NCBI RefSeq assembly: GCF_004799645.1
Contig: NZ_CP031305.1
Location: 868,001 to 932,000 of the forward strand
Length of the DNA: 64,000 nucleotides
Direction of reading: 5' to 3'
Source: Natronorubrum bangense
Lineage (GTDB): Archaea > Halobacteriota > Halobacteria > Halobacteriales > Natrialbaceae
The notes below the pieces were generated by a model, which had not been told where the DNA came from, searched no databases, and saw only the letters and a program-made list of their open reading frames with translations. Position numbers and translations under genes: made by a program. Shown here one piece after another: positions 17,658-26,647 of this stretch (its first letter is position 1; each line of letters starts with the position of its first letter).

Positions 17658-18545
17658 ATGCTCACCGTGCGGGCACCAGCGACGAGTGCGAACCTCGGGA
17701 GTGGTTTCGACGTCTTCGGTGTTGCCCTTGGGACGCCCGCCGACGTGATCCGGGTCGAGCGCGCACCGGAAACTCGGATTACCGTTACTGGGGCGGGTAG
17801 CCAGTACATTCCGGAGGATCCAGACCAGAACACCGTCGGCGCAGTTGCCGACGCCCTCGACGCACCGGCACATATCAAGATCGACAAAGGAATCCGCCCC
17901 TCGTCGGGCCTTGGCTCCTCAGCTGCGAGCGCGGCTGGTGCGGCCGTCGCCTTGAACGCCCTCTACGACCGTGGCCTCTCTCGAGAGGAGTTGGTTCCGA
18001 TCGCAGCCAAGGGCGAGGCAATCGTTTCCGGCGAGGCCCACGCCGACAACGTTGCGCCCTCGATTCTCGGCGGCTTTACCATCGTCACCGACGACGGCGT
18101 CACACAGGTCGACACCTCGATCTCCGTCGTCGCCTGTCTCCCCGAGACGACCGTCTCGACGCGCGATGCACGCGGCGTCGTGCCGGGATCAGCATCGCTC
18201 GATGATGTCGTGACCACCGTCGGCAACGCTTCGACGCTCACCGTCGGCATGACTCGAGACGATCCCGACCTCGTCGGCCGCGGTATGAACGATAGTATCG
18301 TCACCCCCCAGCGAACCGCCCTGATCGACGGCTACGATCGAGTCCACGAGGCAGCCCTCGAGGCGGGTGCGACCGGTGTCACGGTCAGCGGGGCTGGGCC
18401 GGGCGTGCTCGCAGTCTGTCACGACCGCGACCAGAACGCGATCGCCGGCGCGATGATCGACGCCTTCGATAGCGTCGACATCGAGAGTCGAGCCTATCAG
18501 ACACACGTCAGCGAGGGGGCACGCCTCTATCCTGACCGATCGTAA
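17658..18545 (+). CDS. thrB: Homoserine kinase
   Basis: A 295-residue GHMP-family kinase that phosphorylates homoserine in threonine biosynthesis. It opens with MLTVRAPATSANLGSGFDVFG, the family N-terminal motif. The ATP-binding GHMP loop is at about 84-100 (PSSGLGSSAASAAGA), and the C-terminal motif VSGAGPGVLAV is present. Length is normal. ATG 17658 was chosen because the upstream Met at 17631 would add nine residues before the conserved N-terminus and overlap the TATA-like element. It is followed after 15 bases by a small membrane protein gene on the same strand, probably co-transcribed. Threonine synthase is not adjacent. Confidence 0.95.
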   Translation: MLTVRAPATSANLGSGFDVFGVALGTPADVIRVERAPETRITVTGAGSQYIPEDPDQNTVGAVADALDAPAHIKIDKGIRPSSGLGSSAASAAGAAVALNALYDRGLSREELVPIAAKGEAIVSGEAHADNVAPSILGGFTIVTDDGVTQVDTSISVVACLPETTVSTRDARGVVPGSASLDDVVTTVGNASTLTVGMTRDDPDLVGRGMNDSIVTPQRTALIDGYDRVHEAALEAGATGVTVSGAGPGVLAVCHDRDQNAIAGAMIDAFDSVDIESRAYQTHVSEGARLYPDRS

Positions 18546-18560
18546 CCCGTCTCACTGACG

Positions 18561-18914
18561 ATGGGCGCTCGGACCGACGCAGCGCTTGCACTGCTTGTTC
18601 TCGTCGCTGTTGGAACGGCGTTCGTGATCGTCGAGCCAGGGATCTCGTGGGTCGCTGCCAGTATCGGCGGCCTCGGCACGCTCGGATTCGAACTCGCCGC
18701 CGCTCGAGATCCCGACTCCGTTCGCCGCTACTGGGAGCGTCCTCTCATACAGAGAGGGAGTGTCATCCTCGCACTGGCCGGTATCGCCGTTGGCGCAGTC
18801 GTCGCGCCCTCGAGCGTGTTGTCGTTCGCGTTCGGCGCGCTGGTGACGTATCTCGTCGTGTTGCTCGTGGTTCAGAGATCCGCGAACGGAGAGTCGAGTG
18901 TCAGTATGGAGTAA
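18561..18914 (+). CDS. Small integral membrane protein
   Basis: A 117-residue protein with about four hydrophobic segments (residues 9-26, 27-46, 66-82, 85-104) and the charged loop ARDPDSVRRYWERP between the second and third. I do not recognise a named family. It lies 15 bases downstream of thrB, so it is likely in the same transcript. Its stop codon ends at the base before the stop of the convergent PNPOx-like gene, leaving no intergenic space. Confidence 0.7.
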   Translation: MGARTDAALALLVLVAVGTAFVIVEPGISWVAASIGGLGTLGFELAAARDPDSVRRYWERPLIQRGSVILALAGIAVGAVVAPSSVLSFAFGALVTYLVVLLVVQRSANGESSVSME

Positions 18915-19343
18915 TCATGGACCGGGATCAAACGCCCGCCCCGACAGCTCCCGTGGAACCAATCGGTAGAACTCGAAGGCGAGCTCGTCAGTCGCCGTCT
19001 CGAGACTGACGTTGAGCGCCGGAATCGTCGCGTTCGCCGCGATTGCACTCGAGGCACGCTCTTGATCCGCCTCGGGGACGGGCTCGAGCGGACCACGAAC
19101 GAGCACGCTTCGTGGGGGATCGTCGGTGAAGGCAGTGAGCGTCGCGATATTGGTCGTTTCGATGAACGACAGTTTCTGGCTATCCGAGTCGGAGACCAGT
19201 TGAAAGTAGAGAGAGCCGCCCTCGTAGCCGAATGACTCGGGAACGGCATACGTTTCTGCCCCATCGGTTAGCGACAACACACCGGTGCCCTGTGCGCGGA
19301 GAAAGGCGTCGATTTCATCCCGAGTCAGTGCAGTGGCGGTCAT
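18915..19343 (-). CDS. Pyridoxamine 5'-phosphate oxidase-like FMN-binding protein
   Basis: A 142-residue split-barrel protein of the PNPOx-like family found in archaea (LTRDEIDAFLRAQGTGVLSL, then YAVPESFGYEGGSLYF). Such proteins bind FMN or F420; the specific reaction cannot be read from sequence. The ATG at complement 19341-19343 was used because the ORF extends only to a TTG beyond it. It is not necessarily linked to the nearby pdxS, whose gene starts about 1 kb upstream on the same strand. Confidence 0.8.
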   Translation of the reverse strand: MTATALTRDEIDAFLRAQGTGVLSLTDGAETYAVPESFGYEGGSLYFQLVSDSDSQKLSFIETTNIATLTAFTDDPPRSVLVRGPLEPVPEADQERASSAIAANATIPALNVSLETATDELAFEFYRLVPRELSGRAFDPGP

Positions 19344-19494
19344 CAACTGGTGTTCTTTCGGGATCGAGTTTATAATTTAAATCACCTATTTATGGGAGTA
19401 TCCCAAACAGCTAAGTCATCGCGCCAGTCGCGAGAAACGGCTTCAGACGGGAGCTGCCGGCGACAAAAGATTGTCTTGTGACGTTACTGGCGTC

Positions 19495-20403
19495 TCAGAC
19501 GCCGCGGCCCTGCAGTTTCTCTTCTTCGGCGAGGTCGGCGTTCGCGTCGCCTTTCATCCCCTTGCCGAGGTTCTTCGAAATCTCGGCGAGGCGGTCGGGG
19601 TCGTCCCAGTTGTTCGTCGCTTCGACGATCGCTTCTCCCATCGCTTCGGGGTTCTCCGCACCGAAGATCCCGCTGCCGACGAAGATGCCGTCGCATTCGT
19701 GGTGCATCATGAGCGCAGCGTCGGCAGGCGTCGCGATTCCGCCCGCAGCGAAGTTGACGACCGGCAGACGCCCCATCTCGGCGGTCTCATGGACCAGTTC
19801 CGCGGGCGCTTCGATCTCGCGGGCGTAGGCCTCGCGTTCCTCGTGTTTCATGCCCTCGAGTTTTCGGATCTCGCCTTTGATCGTGCGCTGGTGGTGGACG
19901 GCCTGATTGACGTCGCCGGTGCCGGCTTCGCCTTTGGTTCGGATCATCGCTGCCCCCTCGCCGATCCGGCGCAGCGCTTCGCCGAGGTTACGTGCGCCAC
20001 AGACGAACGGGGCCGTAAACTCACGCTTGTCGATGTGGTAGGCGTCGTCGGCCGGAGTGAGGACTTCCGACTCGTCGATCATGTCGACGCCGACGCTCTC
20101 TAAGATCTGGGCTTCCTTGGTGTGGCCAATACGGGATTTCCCCATTACCGGAATTGAGACCTCCTCGACGATCTCTTCGACGTCCGCAGGGTCAGCCATC
20201 CGGGCAACGCCACCACGCTTGCGGATGTCTGCTGGGACGGCCTCGAGTGACATGACGGCGACCGCGCCGGCGTCCTCTGCGATACGGGCCTGTTCTTTGT
20301 TGACGACGTCCATGATGACGCCACCTTTCTGCATCCGAGCAAACCCTCGTTTGATGAGGTCAGTCCCGCGTCGCAGTTCCTCGAGATCGGTGTCTTCGGT
20401 CAT
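19495..20403 (-). CDS. pdxS: Pyridoxal 5'-phosphate synthase lyase subunit
   Basis: A 302-residue TIM-barrel subunit that forms PLP from ribose 5-phosphate, glyceraldehyde 3-phosphate and ammonia. It is very highly conserved: [20 protein letters not shown], the lysine motif [10 protein letters not shown] (Schiff-base site), phosphate loop [17 protein letters not shown] and [17 protein letters not shown]. Length is typical. The glutaminase partner PdxT, which supplies ammonia, is not adjacent; in haloarchaea it is often encoded elsewhere. Confidence 0.98.
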   Translation of the reverse strand: MTEDTDLEELRRGTDLIKRGFARMQKGGVIMDVVNKEQARIAEDAGAVAVMSLEAVPADIRKRGGVARMADPADVEEIVEEVSIPVMGKSRIGHTKEAQILESVGVDMIDESEVLTPADDAYHIDKREFTAPFVCGARNLGEALRRIGEGAAMIRTKGEAGTGDVNQAVHHQRTIKGEIRKLEGMKHEEREAYAREIEAPAELVHETAEMGRLPVVNFAAGGIATPADAALMMHHECDGIFVGSGIFGAENPEAMGEAIVEATNNWDDPDRLAEISKNLGKGMKGDANADLAEEEKLQGRGV

Positions 20404-20485
20404 GTCGCGCCGTTAGGATCGATTGTACTTACACGTGTCCGTTCTCCCCTGTGTTTGCCTCCTCTCGTGACAGATCGGATATCAG

Positions 20486-21265
20486 TTAGGTCCCGTCGGC
20501 CACGGCGACCGGCTCGCCATCGAACAGCCACGCGTGTACTCGCACACCGTACAGTCGGGCCAGCGGTCGGTTCCAGATCCCAAGCGCTGCCTGCAACTGG
20601 GGGCTGCTCTCGAATGTCGTGCCCAGCGGCGTTCCAACGGTTATTTCGCCTCGAATCCGCATCCGTGATCGCAACAGTTTGTCGTTCATCATCGTGTAAC
20701 TCCACAGCGACACGTCACGATCGCTTGTGCCCACTCGAGCCCGTGGCCGCGGGACCTCGAGGCGAACCCGCGCCCCGTCAGTGCCATCGACGACGGTGTG
20801 AATTCCGCGTGGCCCGTCTGTGACGGTGATCGCGACCCGTTCTTTCGGATACCCCCAGATCTCGCGTCCGAGTGCGACTGACGCCTCGGTGGTCACGGGC
20901 AGCCAATGAACGTAGCCGCCGACCTCGCCGTCGGCCAGCTGTGCGATGGGGATCGTCGTTCGACCCCCACGGACGGCTGGGACGATGACCGCAAACTCGT
21001 CGTATGGCTCGAGGCCGGTGGCTGCCGTTTCGCGCTCGTCACCCCGTCCACCGACTCGATGGTACTGGATTCCGGCGAGTGTCACGCAGCCGACGCCGGG
21101 TGCGATGGCGAGCGACGTGAGCGGGGCCGGCAGAATCGCCTCGAGTCGTCGGCGCTTGGCCGGAACCGTCACGCCGCTAACGGTACACGAAAGCGCCAGC
21201 GGCAACTCGATCTCGTGACCGGTCGAGAGGGTGACTCGAGATCGATCGCCGGTCGGGACGTCCAT
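20486..21265 (-). CDS. Acetoacetate decarboxylase family protein
   Basis: A 259-residue protein. The motif REIWGYPKERV contains the lysine that forms the Schiff base in acetoacetate decarboxylase, and the N-terminal half matches the ADC beta-barrel. Family members with other functions exist, so the substrate is uncertain. ATG complement 21263-21265 (MDVPTGDRS) was preferred to an upstream Met because the upstream extension is basic and unlike the family start. It is divergent from the DUF1405 gene with about 110 bases between. Confidence 0.8.
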   Translation of the reverse strand: MDVPTGDRSRVTLSTGHEIELPLALSCTVSGVTVPAKRRRLEAILPAPLTSLAIAPGVGCVTLAGIQYHRVGGRGDERETAATGLEPYDEFAVIVPAVRGGRTTIPIAQLADGEVGGYVHWLPVTTEASVALGREIWGYPKERVAITVTDGPRGIHTVVDGTDGARVRLEVPRPRARVGTSDRDVSLWSYTMMNDKLLRSRMRIRGEITVGTPLGTTFESSPQLQAALGIWNRPLARLYGVRVHAWLFDGEPVAVADGT

Positions 21266-21375
21266 ACGGCGACGAACGGTGTGGAGGCTGATATACTCAG
21301 GGCGCTGAAAACGAGCGCCGAGGCGGGACAACCGCTACTGTTTTGCGGGTGTCGACCGTCACGCCAGATGAAACG

Positions 21376-22071
21376 ATGTCTGCGACGACCGGGTTGCCCA
21401 AACGGGACCCACTGCCGAGATATCTCGCGCTGCTGCCGAAGGCGGTCGAAGACTTCGGATTGCGGTTTGCATGGCTCATCGTCGCGATTAATCTCGTGGG
21501 GACGGCGTTTGGTTTCTGGTACTACTCCGGACAGTTCGCCGCCACGGCGACCGTCATGTGGCCGTGGGTTCCTGACAGTCCGATGGCGACCCTGTTTATT
21601 GCACTGGCGATCGCAGCATGGAAACTCGGCTACGAACAGCCGTGGCTGACGTCGCTTGCATTTTTCGGCAACATCGTGCTGGGACTGTGGACGCCGTATA
21701 CGCTGCTTGCGTTTTATGACTCGTACTCGTACCTCCATCCGCTGATGTTCCAGTTTCTCTTCTGGAGCCATCTCGCGATGGTCGTGCAGGCGTTCGTGCT
21801 CCATCGAATCACCGACTTTCCCGTCTGGGGCGTTGCCGTCGCCGCCGTCTGGTATACGAGTAACCTGATCGTCGACTACTTCATCCCGATCGTCGGCGAG
21901 CCACATCACACCGTCATCCCCGTCGCGCGCGACGAACCGATGTTCCTTGGCGCGGACGCACTCGGCGTCATCGCTGCGGGCGAAGTGACGTTCGTCCTGC
22001 TCGCGCTCTTTCTCGCACTAGCAACGCGAGTCAAAAAGTGTGAGGCGACGTCTACGCATAGTAACAACTGA
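21376..22071 (+). CDS. DUF1405 integral membrane protein
   Basis: A 231-residue membrane protein with about seven hydrophobic segments, matching the DUF1405 family shared by Bacillales and haloarchaea (FAWLIVAINLVGTAFGFWYY, then HPLMFQFLFWSHLAMV). Function is unknown. ATG 21376 was used; the GTG at 21343 is upstream and in frame. The last codons and the stop (encoding SNN then TGA) lie inside the palindromic repeat at 22059-22138, so the natural C-terminus may have been altered by insertion of that repeat. Confidence 0.8.
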   Translation: MSATTGLPKRDPLPRYLALLPKAVEDFGLRFAWLIVAINLVGTAFGFWYYSGQFAATATVMWPWVPDSPMATLFIALAIAAWKLGYEQPWLTSLAFFGNIVLGLWTPYTLLAFYDSYSYLHPLMFQFLFWSHLAMVVQAFVLHRITDFPVWGVAVAAVWYTSNLIVDYFIPIVGEPHHTVIPVARDEPMFLGADALGVIAAGEVTFVLLALFLALATRVKKCEATSTHSNN

Positions 22072-22138
22072 AACGATGTACACACGCATCGCACAGCTGC
22101 CGTGCGATGCGGTGTGTATTGACGTTCAGTGGCTACTA
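22059..22138. repeat. Palindromic dispersed repeat, copy 1
   Basis: About 80 bases form a near-complete palindrome. The outer arm is TAGTAACAACTGAA (22059-22072) against TTCAGTGGCTACTA (22125-22138), and the inner stem ends CGCATCGCAC, loop AGCTGCC, GTGCGATGCG. It begins inside the last codons of the DUF1405 gene and supplies its TGA. It lies between convergent genes. Copy 2 is at 36416-36490. It encodes no protein and has no transposase nearby. Confidence 0.85.
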
Positions 22139-22146
22139 TAACGTAC

Positions 22147-22503
22147 CTAACGCAGGTCATCGACGAACGCGAGTTCGAGATAGGAATCGAGCACACGAGC
22201 CGCCGGCTCGCGCTCGATCGTTTCGGCGGCTGGATCGTGCGCCACCACACCCGATTCGGTCAGTTTCGGGAGATGAGTGTGGTGGAACTCGAGGCGGATC
22301 TCTTCGCGTCGTTCGCGTGTCGGTGCTCCCTCTCGATGAGCGAGTCGGTCGACGACGTCGTCAAGCGCCACTGCGCCGATCTTGCGGGAGAGGTAGTACA
22401 ACGTGTACCGACGTCGGTCCTCGAGTAGCAGTTCGAAGACCGTGTCCGTGGGGAGACCAGCGTCAGTGTCGGCGTGTTCGACAGCAGTGGTATCGGTGTT
22501 CAT
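22147..22503 (-). CDS. DUF7344 winged-helix protein
   Basis: A 118-residue protein of the haloarchaeal DUF7344 type, a small winged-helix domain (LPTDTVFELLLEDRRRYTLYYL, then VDRLAHRE and HHTHLPKLTESGVV). It is probably a DNA-binding regulator; the target is unknown. ATG complement 22501-22503 was chosen since the upstream extension is not conserved in style. Its 3' end is 8 bases from palindromic repeat copy 1. Confidence 0.8.
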   Translation of the reverse strand: MNTDTTAVEHADTDAGLPTDTVFELLLEDRRRYTLYYLSRKIGAVALDDVVDRLAHREGAPTRERREEIRLEFHHTHLPKLTESGVVAHDPAAETIEREPAARVLDSYLELAFVDDLR

Positions 22504-22739
22504 AGTGCTCTGTACTCGGCTTACGCGGCGGCAAACGACGATCTCGGCTCCAAGCAACTTCAGCAGAGCACAGCAGAGATTTCGCCACAGTAATTATAAC
22601 TTTTCTCCAACGTTCTACGAATCAAACTCGTTCGAACGAGACTTTCTCTGCCACTGGACGACCCGAAACGGGCGACTGTCAGTGACACAGTCCACACGAC
22701 GCGATAGTGGAAATAAGTGACAGAAAAGAGACTGTTCGG

Positions 22740-25400
22740 TCAGTCGTGTTGGAGGATGACGACTGCCGACTCGGTCTCTATCATCTCACCGTCGCCCGAG
22801 TACGTGCGCTCGAGGGAGACCTCGAATAAGTCGTCCTCGAGTTCCTCGCCGGCGACTCGCAACACACCAGCGTCATCGTCGATTTCGTACTCACCGCTGT
22901 CGATTCCGGCGTCGATCTCACCGACTTTCGAGCCGAACTTCGGCCCGAGCGTCGAGTAATCGAGATCGATCGAGGCGACCTCGGTCGCCACCTCGGGTTC
23001 GGCCTCGAGGACCGACAGCTCCTGGACGTGCATCACGTGCTGGATGGCGCCCTCGAAGCCCTCGATCGGGCCATAAACCGACACCGACTCGAGGTCGGCG
23101 TTCAGCGGCAGCTGGTTCTCGCTCTTGTAGCGTCGCAGCGCCGAAATGACCTCCATCGCGGTCTCGCCGGCCTCGAGGTCGGCCTCGTACCCCTTCGGGG
23201 TGGGCCACTCGCGGGTGTGGATGCTCTCGAGGGCAGCCGCGTCCGCTGCATACACCGCCTGCCAGATTTCTTCGGTCACGTGGGGCAAGAACGGGGCCCA
23301 CAGCTCGAGGAAGGTCCGATGTGCCGTCCGCAGCGCGTACTGAGTCGACGGCTCGTCCTCGCGGGTTTTGGCGATCTCTAAGTAGTCATCACAGAAGGTG
23401 TTCCAGAAGAACGTCCGCAGCCGGTCGCGAGCCTTGGCGAACTCGTAGTCCTCGAGATGGGCCGTGAGATCGGTGACGGCGTCGTCGAGTTCCGCGAGCA
23501 GCCAGCGGTCGATCGCCTCGAGCGTCTCGGGCTCGTCGGGGTCGCGAGGAGCGAGCGTGTCGACGAGTTTCGAGGCGTTCCAGAGCTTGCGCAGGAGCTT
23601 CTCACCGGCCGTGAGGTCTTTCTCCTGATACGGGAAGTCGTCGCCGACGGCGGCGCTGGCTGCCCAGAAACGGACTGCGTCGACGGGGTACTCCGAAAGC
23701 ACTGCGTCGGGTTCGACGACGTTGCCCCGCGATTTCGACATCTTCTCGCGGTTCTCGTCGAGCACGTGACCGTTGATCATCGTCGCGTCGAAGGGGACCT
23801 CACCGGTGTGCTCGTAGCACTTGATGACGGTGTGGAACAGCCAGAAGGAGATGATGTCGTGACCCTGTGGGCGCAGGTCAAACGGATAGAGTTCCGGGTT
23901 CTCCATCGTGAACGCTTCGTCATCAGCGTCCCAGTCCCAGCCGGCGTTGATCAGCGGGGTCAGCGAGGAGGTCGCCCAGGTGTCGAAGACGTCCTCTTCG
24001 GGCACGAACTCGTCGTTGCCACACTCCGGACAGGTGTCCACTGGCGGCTCATCAGAGAGGGGATCGACCGGCAGGTCCTCCTTTTCGGCGAGGATCTCGT
24101 GGTCACACTCGCGACAGTACCAGACCGGGAACGGGATGCCCGAGTCACGCTGACGAGAGATCAGCCAGTCCCACTCGAGGCCCTCGATCCAGTGTTCGTA
24201 GCGGGTAAACATCTTCTCGGGGTACCAGTCCATCTCCTGGCCGGCCTCGAGGTACTCCGCTTTGTGATCTAAGACCTCGACGTACCACTGTTTGGAGACG
24301 CGGTACTCGACGGGGGTGTCACAGCGTTCGTGGACGCCGACGTCGTGGACGATTTCACGGCGGTCACGAAGGTATCCGTCGTCGTCTAAGTCCTCGACGA
24401 TGGCCTCGCGGGCCTCCTCAGTCGAGAGGCCTTCGTAGTCGCCGGCGAGGTCGGTCATCGTCGCCGTCTCGTCGATAGCGACGCGCAGGGGCAGGTCGTG
24501 TGCCTGGTACCACTCGATGTCCTTCTGGTCACCGAAGGTACAGCACATGACGATCCCGCTGCCTTTCTCCATGTCGACGCGCTCGTCTGCGATAACCGGC
24601 ACTTCGTGGCCGAAGATCGGGACGCGAGCAGTCTCGCCGACGAGATCCCCGTTGGCCTCGTCGTCGGGGTGGACGAAGACGGAGACACACGCCGGAATCA
24701 GTTCCGGTCGCGTCGTCGAGATGACGAACTCCTCGCGGTCCGTACCGTCGCTTGCGAGTTCGAACGCGATGTCGTTGAAGTGGGCGTGGCGCTCGTCGTC
24801 TTCGGTCTCGACCTGCGAGATCGCGGTCTCACATTCGGGACACCAGATCGCGGGTGCTTTCTTGCGGTACTCGCGGTCTTTCTCGTAGAGATCGATAAAA
24901 GACAGCTGGGAGATGCGCTGGACGCGTGGTTCGATCGTCTTGTAGGTGTGCGACCAGTCGATCGAGGTGCCGAGTGACTGCATCTTGTCGGTGAACTCGG
25001 CTTCGTACTCCGTACAGACCTCCCGGCAAAGCTCCTGGAACTCGCGTCGTTCGTAGTCCTGGTGGCGAATGTCGAGTTCCTTCTCGGTCAGGCGTTCGCT
25101 GGCGATCCCGTTGTCGTCGTAGCCAAACGGAAAGAGGACGTCGCCGTTGGCCATCCGCTGGAAGCGAGCGGCGAAGTCCTGCAGCGTCGAGCCATAAAGG
25201 TGGCCCATATGCAGGCTGCCCGAGACCGTCGGCGGCGGCGTATCGATCGCGTAGGTCGTGTTCGGATCTTGGCCCGGCTCGCCCTCGTAGGCGTAAGTCT
25301 CCTCGTCGACCCAGCGCTGTTGCCAACGCGTTTCGACGGCGTCAGGGTCGTAGCCGCCCTCGAGCGTCGGTTCGGTCGCTTCGGGGTCGTCCATGCTCAT
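22740..25400 (-). CDS. valS: Valyl-tRNA synthetase
   Basis: An 886-residue class I aminoacyl-tRNA synthetase that charges tRNA-Val and has an editing (CP1) domain. Visible: HIGH-type motif HMGHLYG, KMSKS motif REKMSKSRGN, zinc-ribbon cysteines CPEC (after IW, before ETAISQVE), CREC and CPECGNDEF, the C-terminal anticodon-binding domain and a short C-terminal tail. Start is ATG complement 25398-25400 (MSMDDPEA) or 25394; the in-frame upstream Met at 25508 would add a non-conserved N-terminus. It is followed by a possible long leader region. Confidence 0.97.
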   Translation of the reverse strand: MSMDDPEATEPTLEGGYDPDAVETRWQQRWVDEETYAYEGEPGQDPNTTYAIDTPPPTVSGSLHMGHLYGSTLQDFAARFQRMANGDVLFPFGYDDNGIASERLTEKELDIRHQDYERREFQELCREVCTEYEAEFTDKMQSLGTSIDWSHTYKTIEPRVQRISQLSFIDLYEKDREYRKKAPAIWCPECETAISQVETEDDERHAHFNDIAFELASDGTDREEFVISTTRPELIPACVSVFVHPDDEANGDLVGETARVPIFGHEVPVIADERVDMEKGSGIVMCCTFGDQKDIEWYQAHDLPLRVAIDETATMTDLAGDYEGLSTEEAREAIVEDLDDDGYLRDRREIVHDVGVHERCDTPVEYRVSKQWYVEVLDHKAEYLEAGQEMDWYPEKMFTRYEHWIEGLEWDWLISRQRDSGIPFPVWYCRECDHEILAEKEDLPVDPLSDEPPVDTCPECGNDEFVPEEDVFDTWATSSLTPLINAGWDWDADDEAFTMENPELYPFDLRPQGHDIISFWLFHTVIKCYEHTGEVPFDATMINGHVLDENREKMSKSRGNVVEPDAVLSEYPVDAVRFWAASAAVGDDFPYQEKDLTAGEKLLRKLWNASKLVDTLAPRDPDEPETLEAIDRWLLAELDDAVTDLTAHLEDYEFAKARDRLRTFFWNTFCDDYLEIAKTREDEPSTQYALRTAHRTFLELWAPFLPHVTEEIWQAVYAADAAALESIHTREWPTPKGYEADLEAGETAMEVISALRRYKSENQLPLNADLESVSVYGPIEGFEGAIQHVMHVQELSVLEAEPEVATEVASIDLDYSTLGPKFGSKVGEIDAGIDSGEYEIDDDAGVLRVAGEELEDDLFEVSLERTYSGDGEMIETESAVVILQHD

Positions 25401-25799
25401 GCTCTCACCGCCCGAAATGGGCGTCGTCGATACGTCGTCGTGACGTGGGAATGGTGTTCGTCCATTGGTGATACCGGTCGTTGTTCGGTGAATGCTGGTC
25501 GCCGACAATACATCCGTCGAAACAGGGTGGGGAGTGTGGGGCTAGGTCGCCCCTACGAAAACGGCGGTCCACGGACCGTCGAGCGCATCAGCCGTGACCG
25601 CGACGGCGTCGGACATAGTCGAACGTAGCACCGGGCACGGTGTTAGGTGTTTCGTCGTCCCGGCGTCGGTTCACAGCCCTGTCCGTCCCGTGGCCGTTTC
25701 ATAAAATCATTCACGCACTGATCGTACGCGAACGATCGTCGCTGGAGGCGACGGGCCATGAGACGAGATCGAGCGGTTACTGACTGTTGTTCGGCAGTC
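25401..25799. other. Intergenic stretch upstream of valS, possible long leader
   Basis: No credible gene is seen in these 399 bases. They contain short inverted repeats: GGGGC/GCCCC at about 25539-25553, CGGTCC/GGACCG at 25564-25577 and GATCGT/ACGATC at 25720-25737. A TATA-like box on the minus strand near 25697-25706 would give valS a leader of about 275 bases; a closer TGTATTG at about 25507-25513 would give about 80 bases. Confidence 0.4.
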
Positions 25800-26465
25800 T
25801 CAACACTGGTCGTCCGCATCCGCAGCCATCCCCTCGAGGCGAATCACTGCTCGCGAGTCACTGACGGATCTGAGTTCGCCGTCGAGATACGACGCCAGTC
25901 GCTCGAGGAAGCCATCGGGCGTCTGCTCGTCGTCGGTCCTGACCAGCGTGATCCGGTCGTGGCTGCGTGCGTCGTACGTCCCTTGCATGACGAGCGAGAA
26001 CAGCTCTCTGGGTGTGACGGGTTCGTCGGCGTCCAGTCGCGCGGCAACGCCCTCGAGTGAGGATTCGACTGTCGTCTCGACGCCGAAGGTGACGTCGACT
26101 GAGACGTTCGCCTCGCGGTCGGTCGCCGCGAGGTACTCCTCGGAGCTTCGGATCGCGGGCTCGAGTACATCCTCGAAGTCGACGCCGTACGTTTCGGTGC
26201 CGAGATAGAGAAAGGCAACCAGTGCTCGCAGGCCGTCCAAAAACGCGTCGTCGGTCGTTGTCTGGACGAAGAGCTGTTTGCGATCCTTCTCCGGGAGCGT
26301 ATGCAAAAGCAGGTCGAAATCGAGCACCGCTGCGTGAATCCGCCGTCGGATGCGTGCCTCGGCGTTGCGTTTTGACTGCTCGTGGCTCATCTCCCGCTCG
26401 CCGAGCAGATAGGCTCGATCTGCGGGACTCAACACACCGCGTTCGCGGTCGATGTCGGAATTCAT
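25800..26465 (-). CDS. Conserved haloarchaeal protein, probable regulator
   Basis: A 221-residue soluble protein with no family name that I can give. The N-terminus reads RGVLSPADRAYLLGE, then a helical segment EQSKRNAEARIRRRIHAAVLDFDLLL, a pattern I associate with haloarchaeal cytosolic proteins encoded beside transporters. There are no membrane segments and no clear DNA-binding helix. ATG complement 26463-26465 (MNSDIDRERG). It is divergent from the RND exporter gene. A palindrome overlaps its own start codon, so autoregulation is possible but unproven. Confidence 0.6.
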   Translation of the reverse strand: MNSDIDRERGVLSPADRAYLLGEREMSHEQSKRNAEARIRRRIHAAVLDFDLLLHTLPEKDRKQLFVQTTTDDAFLDGLRALVAFLYLGTETYGVDFEDVLEPAIRSSEEYLAATDREANVSVDVTFGVETTVESSLEGVAARLDADEPVTPRELFSLVMQGTYDARSHDRITLVRTDDEQTPDGFLERLASYLDGELRSVSDSRAVIRLEGMAADADDQC

Positions 26466-26482
26466 AATCGGATATCGATTAT
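26464..26482. promoter_or_regulatory. Inverted repeat overlapping the start codon of the 25800-26465 gene
   Basis: ATAATCG (26464-26470) and CGATTAT (26476-26482) are perfect 7-base inverted copies with a 5-base centre. The repeat overlaps the ATG and a TATA-like TATAAT on the minus strand. It is a candidate operator. Confidence 0.45.
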
Positions 26483-26511
26483 ACAACACCCGATACGATC
26501 CGAACTGCTAT

Positions 26512-26584
26512 GACTCTCCCGGTCCGAATGACTGCCAATGCATTCGTTTCCTGATATTGTTGCGCGGACGCCATCGGGAGAGTC
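26512..26584. repeat. Spaced 10-bp inverted repeat in the RND/regulator divergent region
   Basis: GACTCTCCCG (26512-26521) and CGGGAGAGTC (26575-26584) are perfect inverted copies 53 bases apart. They lie between the divergent RND exporter and regulator genes. Two half-sites for a looping regulator, or a cruciform, are possible readings. Confidence 0.4.
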
Positions 26585-26647
26585 TGGCCAGCCCGTCGGA
26601 CGGATTCCTCTCCACTCAGGTGTCCAACAGACCAACGGGGGTGACCG

